The notes below the pieces were generated by a model. That model had not been told where the DNA came from, did no database searches, and worked only from the letters and a program-made list of their open reading frames with translations. From Nonomuraea dietziae (GTDB lineage: Bacteria; Actinomycetota; Actinomycetes; Streptosporangiales; Streptosporangiaceae): 64,000 nucleotides of DNA. Below, in pieces: positions 49,100 through 57,667 of this stretch. Made by a program: the position numbers and the translations under genes. Within the stretch, counting starts at the first letter, position 1. Each line of letters starts with the position of its first letter. The DNA lies in assembly GCF_014195505.1 (NCBI RefSeq), contig NZ_JACIBV010000001.1, forward strand, positions 5,704,001-5,768,000, read 5' to 3'.

Positions 49100-50068
49100 A
49101 TGTCGGTCCCCGTGGTGATAGTCGCAGGGATTCACGCGCAGGCCCGTGCCGAGGTCGTCGCCGAGCTGGCCCGCCGCCATCCGGGGTCCGTGACGATCAG
49201 ACCAGGTGATCCACCGGTGGCGGCCCCGCTGCTGATCGTCGAGCTGGGGGACGACGACGAGCCGCGCCCCGTGGCCGAGGCGCTGGCCGTGCGGCCCGAG
49301 CTGCGGCTGACCGGCGTGCTGACCGCGCTTGAGGCCGACCACATGCCGCTCGACATCTGCAGGGGCGACCGCCTGCCCTGCGGCAGGCACGTGGCGGCGG
49401 TGCTGGCCAGGCAGATCGAGTACGCCACGGGGCTGGTCGTGGTCGGTGACGATCCCGAGCTCGCCCTGCCCGCGCTCGCCCATCTCGCTCCGCTCACCCC
49501 GATCGGGCTGCCCGACGTGCTGGGCCCCCCGATCGACGTGGAGGCGCTGGCCGCGCGGGTCGACCCTGCGACGGCCCAGTTGCCGTGCGCGCTGGAGACG
49601 CAGGACTTCGAGACCGTCGTGTGGCGCAGGGTGCGCCCGATCCACCCGCAGCGGCTCTTCGACGCCGTGGAGGAGCTGGTCGCGACGACCGTGCGCAGCA
49701 GGGGCAGGTTCTGGCTGGCCAGCAGGCACTCGTCGCTGCTGGCGTGGGACGCCGTGGCGGGGATGGTCGAGGTGGCCGAGGCCGGCACGTGGCTGGCCGC
49801 GCTGCCCGACAGCGCGTGGGGCCAGGTCGGTACGGCCCGCAGAGCCGCCGCGGCGCTCGACTGGACCCCGACCATGGGCGACAGGGTCCAGCACCTCGTC
49901 TTCACCGGCTGCGGCGGCCTCGACCCCGACAGGCTCATCGCCCTGCTCGACTCCTGTCTGCTCACTCCTGAGGAGTCGGTCGCGGGAGCCGCGGTGTGGG
50001 AGACCTATCCCGATCCTTTCGCCGAGTTGACCTCAAGCAAGGTCGAGGTTGCAGAGTGGGGTGACTGA
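49100..50068 (+). CDS. CobW/COG0523-like protein lacking the GTPase P-loop
   Basis: A 322-residue protein with the CobW_C domain (about 190-290: VVWRRVRPIHPQRLFDAVEELV, RFWLASRHSSLLAWDAVAGMV) of COG0523 metallochaperones. The N-terminal strand is there (VPVVIVAGIHAQARAEVVAEL), but the GxxGxGKT loop, the CxCC metal motif and the NKxD motif are not. So it cannot bind GTP in the usual way. Preceded by a near-consensus Zur box. It may be a zinc-starvation partner or inhibitor of a normal COG0523 GTPase, or a metal-binding scaffold. GGGAAGGGAG RBS before ATG 49100. Confidence 0.75.
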   Translation: MSVPVVIVAGIHAQARAEVVAELARRHPGSVTIRPGDPPVAAPLLIVELGDDDEPRPVAEALAVRPELRLTGVLTALEADHMPLDICRGDRLPCGRHVAAVLARQIEYATGLVVVGDDPELALPALAHLAPLTPIGLPDVLGPPIDVEALAARVDPATAQLPCALETQDFETVVWRRVRPIHPQRLFDAVEELVATTVRSRGRFWLASRHSSLLAWDAVAGMVEVAEAGTWLAALPDSAWGQVGTARRAAAALDWTPTMGDRVQHLVFTGCGGLDPDRLIALLDSCLLTPEESVAGAAVWETYPDPFAELTSSKVEVAEWGD

Positions 50069-50086
50069 CACGAGGAGATGATCCAG

Positions 50087-50992
50087 ATGAAGGCAGCGGC
50101 GTTCGCGACCCCCGGTGGTCCCGAGGTGCTTCAGGTGATGGAGATCGAGACCCCGCACGCGGGTCCCGGCGAGGTGCGGGTGCGGGTGAAGGCGGCGGGC
50201 GTCCAGCCGTACGACGCGGCGGTGCGCGCGGGATGGGTCCCGCAGGGTGTGACGGGCGAGCTGCCCCGCGTTCCCGGCAACGAGTTCGCCGGCGTCGTCG
50301 ACCAGGTGGGCCAGGGCGTCACCGGGTTCGCCGAGGGCGACGAGGTGCTCGGCTTCTCCCTTCTCAACAGCTACGCCGAGTACATCGTGGTCGGCGCCGA
50401 CCAGGTGGCGCGCAAGCCCGCGGGGGTGCCGTGGGAGGTGGCGGGCGGCCTGACGGCAGGGGTGCAGACCGCCGAACTGGCGCTGGACGCCATCGGCCTC
50501 CGCGGAGGCGAGACGCTGCTGGTGCACGGGGCCTCGGGCTCGGTGGGCACGGCCGCGGTACAGATCGCCAGGCGGCGCGGCGCGAGAGTGATCGGCACGG
50601 GCAGGGAGGAGAACCACGACTATCTCCGCTCCCTCGGCGCGATCCCCGTCGCCTACGGCGAGGGGCTGGCCGACAGGGTGAGGGCGCTCGGCCAGGTGGA
50701 CGCGGCGCTCGACGGCGCGGGAGGGCACGCGCTCGAGGTGTCGCTCGAGCTGGTGAAGGATCCCGCGCGGATCGTCACGCTGGTCGAGCACGGCAGGGCG
50801 GCCGAGCTGGGCGTCAAGCTGGTCCAGGCGGGGCGCACCGCGGAGCGGCTCGCCAGATATGCGGCGCTGATCGCGGAGGGCGCCTTCACCTTTCCCGTCC
50901 GTCGCGCCTACCCCCTCGACCAGGCCGCCGAAGCGCACAGGGAGATCGAGACCGGGCACGGCAGGGGCAAGCTGGTGATCCTGGTGTCATGA
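50087..50992 (+). CDS. Zinc-independent quinone oxidoreductase-like MDR protein
   Basis: A 301-residue medium-chain dehydrogenase/reductase of the quinone oxidoreductase group. GroES-like domain about 1-120 (GVQPYDAAVRAG, PGNEFAGVVDQVG), NADPH-binding motif LVHGASGSVGTAAVQIARRRGARVIGT split around residue 145-165 (A-S-G-S-V-G). Catalytic zinc ligands of alcohol dehydrogenases are missing. ATG 50087 is preferred because AGGAG lies nine bases before it; ATG 50078 has none at a proper distance. It lies 18 bp after the CobW paralogue and may share its Zur-controlled transcript. Confidence 0.85.
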   Translation: MKAAAFATPGGPEVLQVMEIETPHAGPGEVRVRVKAAGVQPYDAAVRAGWVPQGVTGELPRVPGNEFAGVVDQVGQGVTGFAEGDEVLGFSLLNSYAEYIVVGADQVARKPAGVPWEVAGGLTAGVQTAELALDAIGLRGGETLLVHGASGSVGTAAVQIARRRGARVIGTGREENHDYLRSLGAIPVAYGEGLADRVRALGQVDAALDGAGGHALEVSLELVKDPARIVTLVEHGRAAELGVKLVQAGRTAERLARYAALIAEGAFTFPVRRAYPLDQAAEAHREIETGHGRGKLVILVS

Positions 50993-51008
50993 TCGAACTG
51001 GCGGAATC

Positions 51009-51018
51009 TTATCGATAG
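51009..51018. repeat. TTATCGATAG decamer shared with the Zur-box region
   Basis: The decamer TTATCGATAG occurs at 49061-49070, overlapping the Zur box, and again here, 84 bp before the rhodanese start. It contains the palindrome TATCGATA. Confidence 0.5.
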
Positions 51019-51101
51019 GGGGCTTTCCTGCCACTGTCTCGGGCGGGCCTCGACCGGTCACGATGGGGGCGTCACCTTCCCGCCGTGAAAGGAAGCCCCC
51101 G

Positions 51102-51560
51102 ATGTCCGCAGTCACCGCCGTCCCCGCCGCCGACAAAGCCGCCGCGCTCGCCCACTTCACGGCGCGCCTGGCCTTCGAGACGGACGTCTCCGACGTCGCC
51201 GCCGATCTCGCCGACAAGGCGGAGGGCGTCGTGGTGATCGACTCGCGCAGCCTGGAGAGCTGGAACCAGGGGCATGTCGAGGGCGCGATCCACCTGCCCA
51301 CCCGTGAGATCGCGGCCACGGCCGAGGGCCTGGTGCCGCGCGAGGCCACGGTGGTGGTCTACTGCTGGGGCCCCGGATGCAACGGCGGCACGAAGGCGGC
51401 GCTGGAGTTCGCCAGGCTCGGCTACCGCGTCAAGGAGATGATCGGCGGCTTCGAGTACTGGGCGCGTGAGGGCTTCCCCGTCGAGACCGCGAGCGGCGTG
51501 GCCAGGCGCTCCATCGACCCGCTGACCGCTCCGGTGTCGGGCGTGGCCTGCGCCTGCTGA
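51102..51560 (+). CDS. Rhodanese-domain sulfurtransferase
   Basis: A 152-residue single-domain rhodanese. The active-site loop is VVVYCWGPGCNGGTKA (Cys near residue 87, with a second Cys five residues later, giving C-x4-C). The conserved first half VVVIDSRSLESWNQGHVEGAIHLP is present. It transfers sulfane sulfur to thiol acceptors or cyanide. GGAAG before ATG 51102; the frame upstream to 51063 lacks an RBS. The CAC tail adds cysteines that may bind metal or sulfur. Confidence 0.9.
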   Translation: MSAVTAVPAADKAAALAHFTARLAFETDVSDVAADLADKAEGVVVIDSRSLESWNQGHVEGAIHLPTREIAATAEGLVPREATVVVYCWGPGCNGGTKAALEFARLGYRVKEMIGGFEYWAREGFPVETASGVARRSIDPLTAPVSGVACAC

Positions 51561-51635
51561 CCGATGTGGCGCCCCCGGCTGTAACACGGCGGCCGGGGGC
51601 GATCATGTTTTACCCCGTCTGGCGTGAGTCAACCC

Positions 51636-52553
51636 CTACCGGCTCAGCAGGGCCTCGACGATCGCGACCTCGTTCTGGTCGATCCTGCTCTCGCCGTCCT
51701 CCAGGTCCCACAGGGCGTCCTGCAGGACGCGGCCGAGTGTCCAGCCCACCGCCCTGTCCCTGTCGAGCCCGAGCCCCTCGACCATCTGGTCGAACCTGCG
51801 CAGCAGGGTGCCGCGCACGTCGGTGGACGGCCAACGGTTGCGCAGCGCGGGCAGCAGTTCGAAGCCGGGGTCGCCCACCAGCGGTTTGGGATCGATGGCC
51901 AGCCACGGCTCGCGCTCGCCGGCCAGGACGTTGCTGTAGTGCAGGTCCCAGTGCAGCAGCCGGTCTCCCGCCTCGCCCGCCAGTTCGCGGACCGCCGCCG
52001 CGCACCGCTCGATCCACGGCAGGTCGTCGGGGTGCGCCCTGCGCGCCTGCTCAGGTGTCTCCTCCAGCATGTCCGCGGCGATGTCGGCCAGCGTGCGCAT
52101 CCTCTCGGGACCGGGACGGGCGACCAGGCGGGCGAGGAGCCCGGTGAGGATCTCCAGCGCCTCGGTGACGTCGGGCATCCCCTCGAGGGAGCGCCTGCCT
52201 TCGAGCCGTTCGAGCAGGAGGGCGTTGGCCTGGTGCGGAGAGGACGGCGAGGGCACGGTCGCCTCGTCGAGCAGGCGGACCACGCCGTCGCCCGCCCACA
52301 CGCGCAGCCCCGGGCCCTCGCCGACGTTCTCCTCGGTGGCGGGCTGGAGCTTGAGCGCGGCGCGGGTGCCGTCGGGGCGCACGACGGGCAGCACCAGCGA
52401 GACCACCCCGTGCATGGCGGGGCCGTCGGGCCGCAGCTCCCACCTGCCGAGGAAGTGCTCGGCCAGCGCGGGCACGGCGGCGGTCCACTCGGGGCCCGCG
52501 TCGTCGGCGTACCTCAGATGGGAGGCGGCCAGCTCGGCGGGCACCTCGATCAT
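51636..52553 (-). CDS. APH(6)/hydroxyurea-type aminoglycoside phosphotransferase family kinase
   Basis: A 305-residue kinase of the APH_6_hur family (streptomycin 6-phosphotransferase and hydroxyurea kinase). The Brenner/catalytic motif is HWDLHYSNVLAGERE with the Asp base (near residue 213) and the metal-binding LAIDPKPLVGDPGFEL (near 229-244) follows. The P-loop-like lysine is in RAALKLQPA. Whether it still phosphorylates a drug is unknown; many such genes are intrinsic in actinomycetes. Its start overlaps the menB stop by one base. Confidence 0.83.
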   Translation of the reverse strand: MIEVPAELAASHLRYADDAGPEWTAAVPALAEHFLGRWELRPDGPAMHGVVSLVLPVVRPDGTRAALKLQPATEENVGEGPGLRVWAGDGVVRLLDEATVPSPSSPHQANALLLERLEGRRSLEGMPDVTEALEILTGLLARLVARPGPERMRTLADIAADMLEETPEQARRAHPDDLPWIERCAAAVRELAGEAGDRLLHWDLHYSNVLAGEREPWLAIDPKPLVGDPGFELLPALRNRWPSTDVRGTLLRRFDQMVEGLGLDRDRAVGWTLGRVLQDALWDLEDGESRIDQNEVAIVEALLSR

Positions 52554-53431
52554 CAGAAGTGCCAGGGGAAGGGGGACCAGTCGGGCTCGCGCTTCTCGAG
52601 GAAGGAGTCGCGGCCCTCGGCCGCCTCGTCGGTCATGTAGGCCAGACGGGTGGCCTCGCCCGCGAACACCTGTTGGCCGACCAGACCGTCGTCGATGAGG
52701 TTGAAGGAGTACTTCAGCATCCGCTGCGCGGTGGGCGACTTGCCGTTGATCTTGCGAGCCCACTCCAGAGCCGTCGCCTCGAGCTCGGCGTGCGGCACCA
52801 CCGCGTTGACCATGCCCATCCTGTGGGCGTCGGCCGCGGTGTAGGTGTCGCCGAGGAAGAAGATCTCGCGGGCGAACTTCTGGCCTACCTGGCGGGCCAG
52901 GTAGGCCGAGCCGAAGCCGCCGTCGAAGCTGGCGACGTCGGCGTCGGTCTGCTTGAAGCGCGCGTGCTCCTCGCTGGCCAGCGTGAGGTCGGCGACGACG
53001 TGCAGGCTGTGCCCGCCGCCCGCGGCCCAGCCGGGCACCACGCAGATGACGATCTTCGGCATGAAGCGGATGAGCCGCTGGACCTCGAGGATGTGCAGCC
53101 GGCCCGTCGCCGGGGTGCCGTCGGCGTACTGGTAACCGTCCTTGCCGCGGATGCGCTGGTCGCCGCCGGAGCAGAAGGCCCAGCCGCCGTCCTTGGGGGA
53201 GGGGCCGTTGCCGGTCAGCAGCACGCAGCCCACGTCGGTGGTCTGCCTGGCATGATCGAAGGCCCGGTAGAGCTCGTCGACGGTCTGCGGCCTGAAGGCG
53301 TTGCGCACCTCGGGCCTGTTGAAGGCGATGCGCACGGTGCCCTGGTCGACGGCCCTGTGGTAGGTGATGTCGGTGAAGTCGAAACCCTCGACGACCTGCC
53401 AGGCCTTGGGGTCGAACAGCTCGGAGACCAT
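52553..53431 (-). CDS. menB: 1,4-dihydroxy-2-naphthoyl-CoA synthase
   Basis: A 292-residue crotonase-family enzyme that closes the second ring in menaquinone synthesis. MenB-specific marks are WAFCSGGDQRIRGKDGYQ (bicarbonate/oxyanion region, about 85-102), VPGWAAGGGHSLHVVADLT, ASFDGGFGSAYLARQVG (active-site Asp near 168) and a C-terminal SPFPWHF. Length is normal. ATG 53431 begins MVSELFDPKAWQ. Menaquinone is the main respiratory quinone in actinobacteria; no other men gene is in the window. Confidence 0.95.
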   Translation of the reverse strand: MVSELFDPKAWQVVEGFDFTDITYHRAVDQGTVRIAFNRPEVRNAFRPQTVDELYRAFDHARQTTDVGCVLLTGNGPSPKDGGWAFCSGGDQRIRGKDGYQYADGTPATGRLHILEVQRLIRFMPKIVICVVPGWAAGGGHSLHVVADLTLASEEHARFKQTDADVASFDGGFGSAYLARQVGQKFAREIFFLGDTYTAADAHRMGMVNAVVPHAELEATALEWARKINGKSPTAQRMLKYSFNLIDDGLVGQQVFAGEATRLAYMTDEAAEGRDSFLEKREPDWSPFPWHF

Positions 53432-53603
53432 GGGTCAAGAGCCTAACGGATCTGCCGCTCGCCTCTTCGGCCCGCTCCAGCGACGGTGCAGCGCGGGCCC
53501 CACGCCGGCGCGGCCGTGCGGGAGGCCACCGGCCTGCACGAGGTGGCCTCCGTACGGCTACCGCGCCGCGTTCCCGCAGGGTTCCACGGCGCCGGATCGC
53601 CGG

Positions 53604-53945
53604 CTAACCCACCTTGCGGCCCTCGGCGCGCAGCTCGGCCAGCAGTTCGCCCTGGCCCGCGAGCATGTCGGTGAGGATGCGCCTGGCGTCGACGAGCAGG
53701 TGAGCCAGGTCGGGGCTCGACAGCTCGTAGACGACGGTCGCTCCGTCTCGGGTGGCGTTCACGATCCCGGCTCTGCGTAGCACCGCTAGTTGCTGGGAAA
53801 GACTGGAGGCCTCGATCTCGATCTCAGTGAGCAGGTCCCTGACGGGTCGTGGACCCTCTCGAAGGAGCTCTAGAACCTGGATGCGCACGGGATGCCCGAG
53901 CGTGCGGAAGAAATCTGCCTTGGCCTGGTACAGCGGAACGGGCAT
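53604..53945 (-). CDS. ArsR family transcriptional regulator
   Basis: A 113-residue winged-helix repressor: KADFFRTLGHPVRIQVLELLREGP (helices 1-2), LTEIEIEASSLSQQLAVLRRAGIV (HTH), TRDGATVVYELSS (wing). No metal-binding Cys cluster in the recognition helix (the ELCVCDL type) is present, so a non-metal effector or simple redox role is possible. ATG 53945 is used; the frame upstream to 54092 lacks homology and lies across the divergent promoter. It is divergent from the small DUF3073 gene and the MFS transporter. Confidence 0.88.
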   Translation of the reverse strand: MPVPLYQAKADFFRTLGHPVRIQVLELLREGPRPVRDLLTEIEIEASSLSQQLAVLRRAGIVNATRDGATVVYELSSPDLAHLLVDARRILTDMLAGQGELLAELRAEGRKVG

Positions 53946-53956
53946 GCGACTATCGT

Positions 53957-53994
53957 AATATACCGAGTTGCACAATTCTTCAACTTGATAGGAT
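53957..53994. promoter_or_regulatory. Divergent promoter and dyad between ArsR and DUF3073 genes
   Basis: Minus strand: TATATT -10 close to the ArsR start, suggesting a leaderless or nearly leaderless message. Plus strand: TTGCAC (53968-53973) and TAGGAT (53989-53994) toward DUF3073. An AGTTG-N10-CAACT dyad (53966-53985) covers both and is a fair ArsR operator candidate. Confidence 0.45.
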
Positions 53995-54021
53995 GATGGC
54001 GGGCATCGAGGGAGTGGAGCC

Positions 54022-54195
54022 ATGGGGCGAGGCAGAGCCAAGGCGAAGCAGACGAAGGTCGCTCGCGAGCTGAAGTACACCAACCACCACATCGACTATG
54101 AGCGGTTGCGCGAGGAGCTCGGCGCCGACTCGACGAGGAGTGACGCGGGGTCCGCGGAGCCGTCGCGCGATTCGGCGACGACGTCCTCCGGGTGA
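54022..54195 (+). CDS. DUF3073 family small basic protein
   Basis: A 57-residue protein that begins MGRGRAKAKQTKVARELKY, the signature of DUF3073, a family conserved across actinobacteria and with unknown function. The first half is very basic, the second half acidic and Ser-rich (ELGADSTRSDAGS). GGAG lies just before ATG 54022. The stop is 45 bp before the MFS gene, so the two may be co-transcribed. Confidence 0.88.
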   Translation: MGRGRAKAKQTKVARELKYTNHHIDYERLREELGADSTRSDAGSAEPSRDSATTSSG

Positions 54196-54240
54196 CGCTT
54201 TTCACTGCATGACGGGCGGTCAGCCGGGGAGGAACCTGGT

Positions 54241-55395
54241 GTGATCGCCCGAGCCGGGCAGATGGTCGCCGCGCTGGCCGTCACCCAGACCGCTGGATAT
54301 GGCGTGCTCTACTACGCCTACTCGGTCTTCCTCCCCCCCATGCGGGTGGAGCTGCGAGCGAGCATCACTCAGGTGGCGGGCGCTTTGACGCTCGCCGTCC
54401 TGGTGTCAGGCCTGGTCGCGCCGCTGGTCGGGCGAGTGCTCGACGCAAGGGGCGGCCGGGGCCTGATGACGGTGGGCTCGCTGCTGGGGGCGGCCGCGCT
54501 GCTGGCCTGGTCACAGGTCACGACGCTGGTCCAGCTGTACCTGGTCCTCGCGGTCGTCGGCCTGTCCTCGGCGATGGTCCTCTACGAGGCCGCCTTCGCC
54601 GTGGTCGTGGCCTGGCACCCGGTCGAGAGCAGGGCGCGGGCGCTGCTGGCGGTCACGATCGTGGCGGGATTCGCCTCCAGCATCTTCCTACCGCTGACCG
54701 GCCTGCTCGTCGACAGGTACGGCTGGCGCACCGCCCTGGTCGTGCTCGGCGTGGGCTACGGCCTGCTGGCGGTGCCGCTGCACTGGCTGACGCTGCGCAA
54801 CAGGACGGCCACGCGCCCGTCGTCCGGCTACGTCAGGGGTGCGATCCGCGAGCGGCCGTTCTGGCTGCTGGCCGCCGCCTTCCTGACGCACACCGGCGCG
54901 GTCGCCGTCGTCGGCGTGCTCCTGGTGACCTACCTGATCGCCATGGGCCACTCGCCGCTGTTCGCCGCCGCCGTGGCGGGGCTGCTCGGAGTGCTGTCGG
55001 TCACGGGACGCCTGGTCACCACCGGTCTGCAGACCCGCTGGCCGACCGCGCTGGTCGCCGCCGCGGTCTTCGGCCTGCAGGGGCTGGCCGCCGCGCTGCT
55101 TCCCCTGGTCGGCCGTACGGTGCCGGGGGCGGTCGGCGCCGTGGTGCTGTTCGGCCTGGGGTTCGGCGTCGGCACCCTCGCGCGCCCCGCGCTCCTGGCC
55201 GACCGCTACGACACGGCCGTCTACGCCACTCTCAGCGGCGCGCTCGCGCTGCCCATCACGGTGGCCAAGGCCTTCGCCCCGCTGGCGGCGGCCGCGCTGG
55301 CCCAGGTCGCCGGGTACCCGCTGGTCATGGGGGGTGTGTGCGCCGCCTGCCTGGCGAGCGCGTGCTGCCTGGTCGGCTACGAGCGCACGGTCTGA
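54241..55395 (+). CDS. MFS transporter
   Basis: A 384-residue major facilitator with about twelve TM helices and short loops, including the cytoplasmic GRVLDARGGRGLM motif A (about 60-72). The start GTG 54241 has GGGGAGGA eight bases upstream. It resembles monocarboxylate/nitrate-nitrite type or uncharacterised exporter-like MFS; no specific substrate is visible. Its last 19 bp overlap the convergent DHA2 transporter gene. Possibly controlled by the ArsR regulator two genes away. Confidence 0.85.
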   Translation: MIARAGQMVAALAVTQTAGYGVLYYAYSVFLPPMRVELRASITQVAGALTLAVLVSGLVAPLVGRVLDARGGRGLMTVGSLLGAAALLAWSQVTTLVQLYLVLAVVGLSSAMVLYEAAFAVVVAWHPVESRARALLAVTIVAGFASSIFLPLTGLLVDRYGWRTALVVLGVGYGLLAVPLHWLTLRNRTATRPSSGYVRGAIRERPFWLLAAAFLTHTGAVAVVGVLLVTYLIAMGHSPLFAAAVAGLLGVLSVTGRLVTTGLQTRWPTALVAAAVFGLQGLAAALLPLVGRTVPGAVGAVVLFGLGFGVGTLARPALLADRYDTAVYATLSGALALPITVAKAFAPLAAAALAQVAGYPLVMGGVCAACLASACCLVGYERTV

Positions 55396-56783
55396 GCGCC
55401 CGCGATGCGGGTCGCCGTACGCTCGGCGGTCCTCGTGGCCCACGCGCCTGTGGTGAGCCGGCCGACGATCAGCACCGCCGCGCCGCAGCCCGCGATGATC
55501 CACCACGCGGGGTCGCCCGCGGCCTCGGGATGGCCGGTGGTGGCGATCATCGAGCCGATCACCGCGACGCCCAGCGAGGTGCCGACCTGACGGCTGGTCG
55601 AGGTGATGCCCGCGGCGACTCCGGCCTGCTCGCGGGGCATGCCGGAGACGGCGGTGTTGGTGACGGGAGCGTTGACCATCCCGAAGCCGATGCCGAACAG
55701 GACGTAGGAGGTGAACAGCAGCGGGTCGGAGCGCTCGGCCCCGAATCCGGCGGCCAGCACCCCGCTTGCCAGCATGGCGATCCCCGCCAGCAGCAGGGGC
55801 AGCCTGGGCCCTCGGCTGCCGACGACGCGTCCCGACAGCGGCGCGACGACCAGCGTCACTCCCGCCATGGGCAGCATGTACAGGCCCGCGTGCAGCGCCG
55901 ACAGGCCGCGCACGTCCTGCAGGTAGAGCGTGTTGATGAACAGGAACCCGCCCAGCGCCGCGAACGCGCACACCGCGATCACCGTGGCGCCGCTGAACGG
56001 CGCGCTACGGAAGAAGCGCAGGTCGATGAGCGGCTCGGCGCGCCTGGGCTCGTACAGCAGCAGGGCGGCGAGCGAGCCGCCCGCCAGCCCGAGGCAGCAG
56101 AGGATGAGGGTGGAGGTCCAGCCCGCGGATGGCGCCTCGATGATCCCGTACGTGAGCGAGCCCAGCAGCACGATCACCAGCAACTGCCCGACGGGATCGA
56201 ACCTGCGGGCCGTGGGCGCCTTCGACTCCGGCACGAACAGCATGGTCAGCACCAGGGCTGCGATGCCGAGCGGCAGGTTGAGCCAGAAGATGGCGCGCCA
56301 TCCGAGCGTGTCCACCAGCAGGCCGCCGGCCAGCGGGCCGGCCGCCATGCTGATGCCGACCACGCCGCCCCAGACGCCGATGGCCCTGGCGCGCTCGCGC
56401 GGATCGGTGAAGACGTTGGTGATGATCGACATCGCCACCGGGTTCAGCATGGAGCCGCCCACGGCCTGGATCATCCTGAAGACCACCAGCCAGCCGAGGC
56501 TGGGGGCGAGGCTGCACAGGAGCGAGCCGAGCGTGAACAGCACCAGGCCGAGCTGGAAGACCATGCGGCGGCCGAACCTGTCGGCCGTGGAGCCCGAGAG
56601 CATCAGCAGCGAGGCCAGGACGAGGGTGTAGGCGTCGATCGTCCACTGCAGACCCGAGACCGAGGCGTCGAACTCGCGGCGCATGGCCGGCAGCGCGACA
56701 TTGAGCACCGTGTTGTCGAGGCTGACGATCAGCAGGCTCATGCAGCAGATCGCCAGCACCAGCATCCGGCGGCGATGGCTCAC
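55377..56783 (-). CDS. DHA2-family MFS drug exporter (EmrB/QacA-like)
   Basis: A 468-residue, 14-TM multidrug transporter: motif A SGSTADRFGRRMVFQLG (about 62-78), WTIDAYTLVLASLLML near the start, and motif C-like GVVGISMAAGPLAGGLLV typical of antiporters. Exports drugs or the cell's own metabolites in exchange for protons. Its start overlaps the alpha/beta-hydrolase stop by four bases, making a regulator-hydrolase-exporter operon. Confidence 0.9.
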   Translation of the reverse strand: MSHRRRMLVLAICCMSLLIVSLDNTVLNVALPAMRREFDASVSGLQWTIDAYTLVLASLLMLSGSTADRFGRRMVFQLGLVLFTLGSLLCSLAPSLGWLVVFRMIQAVGGSMLNPVAMSIITNVFTDPRERARAIGVWGGVVGISMAAGPLAGGLLVDTLGWRAIFWLNLPLGIAALVLTMLFVPESKAPTARRFDPVGQLLVIVLLGSLTYGIIEAPSAGWTSTLILCCLGLAGGSLAALLLYEPRRAEPLIDLRFFRSAPFSGATVIAVCAFAALGGFLFINTLYLQDVRGLSALHAGLYMLPMAGVTLVVAPLSGRVVGSRGPRLPLLLAGIAMLASGVLAAGFGAERSDPLLFTSYVLFGIGFGMVNAPVTNTAVSGMPREQAGVAAGITSTSRQVGTSLGVAVIGSMIATTGHPEAAGDPAWWIIAGCGAAVLIVGRLTTGAWATRTAERTATRIAGAQTVRS

Positions 56784-57664
56784 CCTCGCACAGTAGCCGT
56801 GTGCCTCAGCACGGCATCGGCCAGGGTTTGGTGCACCTGAGGGGTCAGCATGTGCCCCATGCCCTCGACGATCAGCAGCTCCGCCCCGGGGATGGCCTCG
56901 GCGATGAGCGCGCCGTGGCCCGGCTTGGCGGGCTCGTGGGTGCCCTCCACGACCAGCGTGGGGGCCTTGACGGTGTGCAGCACGCCCACCGGCTCGAAGG
57001 TCATGTCCGCCGCCGCGGCGAGCCGGTGGTTGGCCAGGGCCGACAGGTCACGCGCCCTGTCGTGGAGCCGTTCGGCCTGGCGGCGTTCCTCCTCCTCGTC
57101 GATCGGCAACCCGCCCGCCAGCACCCTGGCTTCGGCGAGCTGGAAGTCGATCTGCTCCTTCCTGGTCGAGGGCGGGGGAGAGGTGATCAGCTTCCGGTAG
57201 AACTCCACGAACTCCTTGGTGGGCGGAGGCAGACTGCCCTCGGGCTGCTCCTCGCCCATCAGGGCTCGCATGACGGTGAGCCCCTCCTGCCTGCCGAGCG
57301 GCGAGGAGCCGATCGTGGTCAGCGTCATGACCCGCTCGGGGTGCTCGACGGCGATCCACTGGGCCAGCACTCCGCCCGCCGAGTGGCCGACCACGTGCGC
57401 GGCGTCGATCCCGTGCGCGTCGAGGACGGCCAGCGCGTCGTTCTTGATGTCGTGCCAGGTGTAGGGGTCGGTCGCGAAGTCGATCGTCGCGGACCGGCCG
57501 GTGTCGCGGTGGTCGTAGCGGATCACCCTGCGTCCACCCGCCGCCAGGCGGCCGACGAACGCGTCGGGCCAGCTGGCGGGTCCCTGGGACATGGAGCCGG
57601 CGATGAGCAGGATGGGCTGGTGGGCGCTGTCGCCGAACTCTTCGGTGAAGATGTCGTTTTGCAT
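56780..57664 (-). CDS. Alpha/beta hydrolase
   Basis: A 294-residue alpha/beta-fold hydrolase with the full triad: nucleophile Ser in VVGHSAGGVLAQ (about 93-104), Asp/Glu position in LVVEGTHEPAKPGH (near 243) and His in VEGMGHMLTPQ (near 272). Similar to RdmC/aclacinomycin-esterase-like and other small-molecule esterases, with a lid region rich in charged residues (about 140-200). Sits between the LAL regulator (3 bp apart) and the DHA2 exporter. Confidence 0.88.
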   Translation of the reverse strand: MQNDIFTEEFGDSAHQPILLIAGSMSQGPASWPDAFVGRLAAGGRRVIRYDHRDTGRSATIDFATDPYTWHDIKNDALAVLDAHGIDAAHVVGHSAGGVLAQWIAVEHPERVMTLTTIGSSPLGRQEGLTVMRALMGEEQPEGSLPPPTKEFVEFYRKLITSPPPSTRKEQIDFQLAEARVLAGGLPIDEEEERRQAERLHDRARDLSALANHRLAAAADMTFEPVGVLHTVKAPTLVVEGTHEPAKPGHGALIAEAIPGAELLIVEGMGHMLTPQVHQTLADAVLRHTATVRG

Positions 57665-57667
57665 GAG

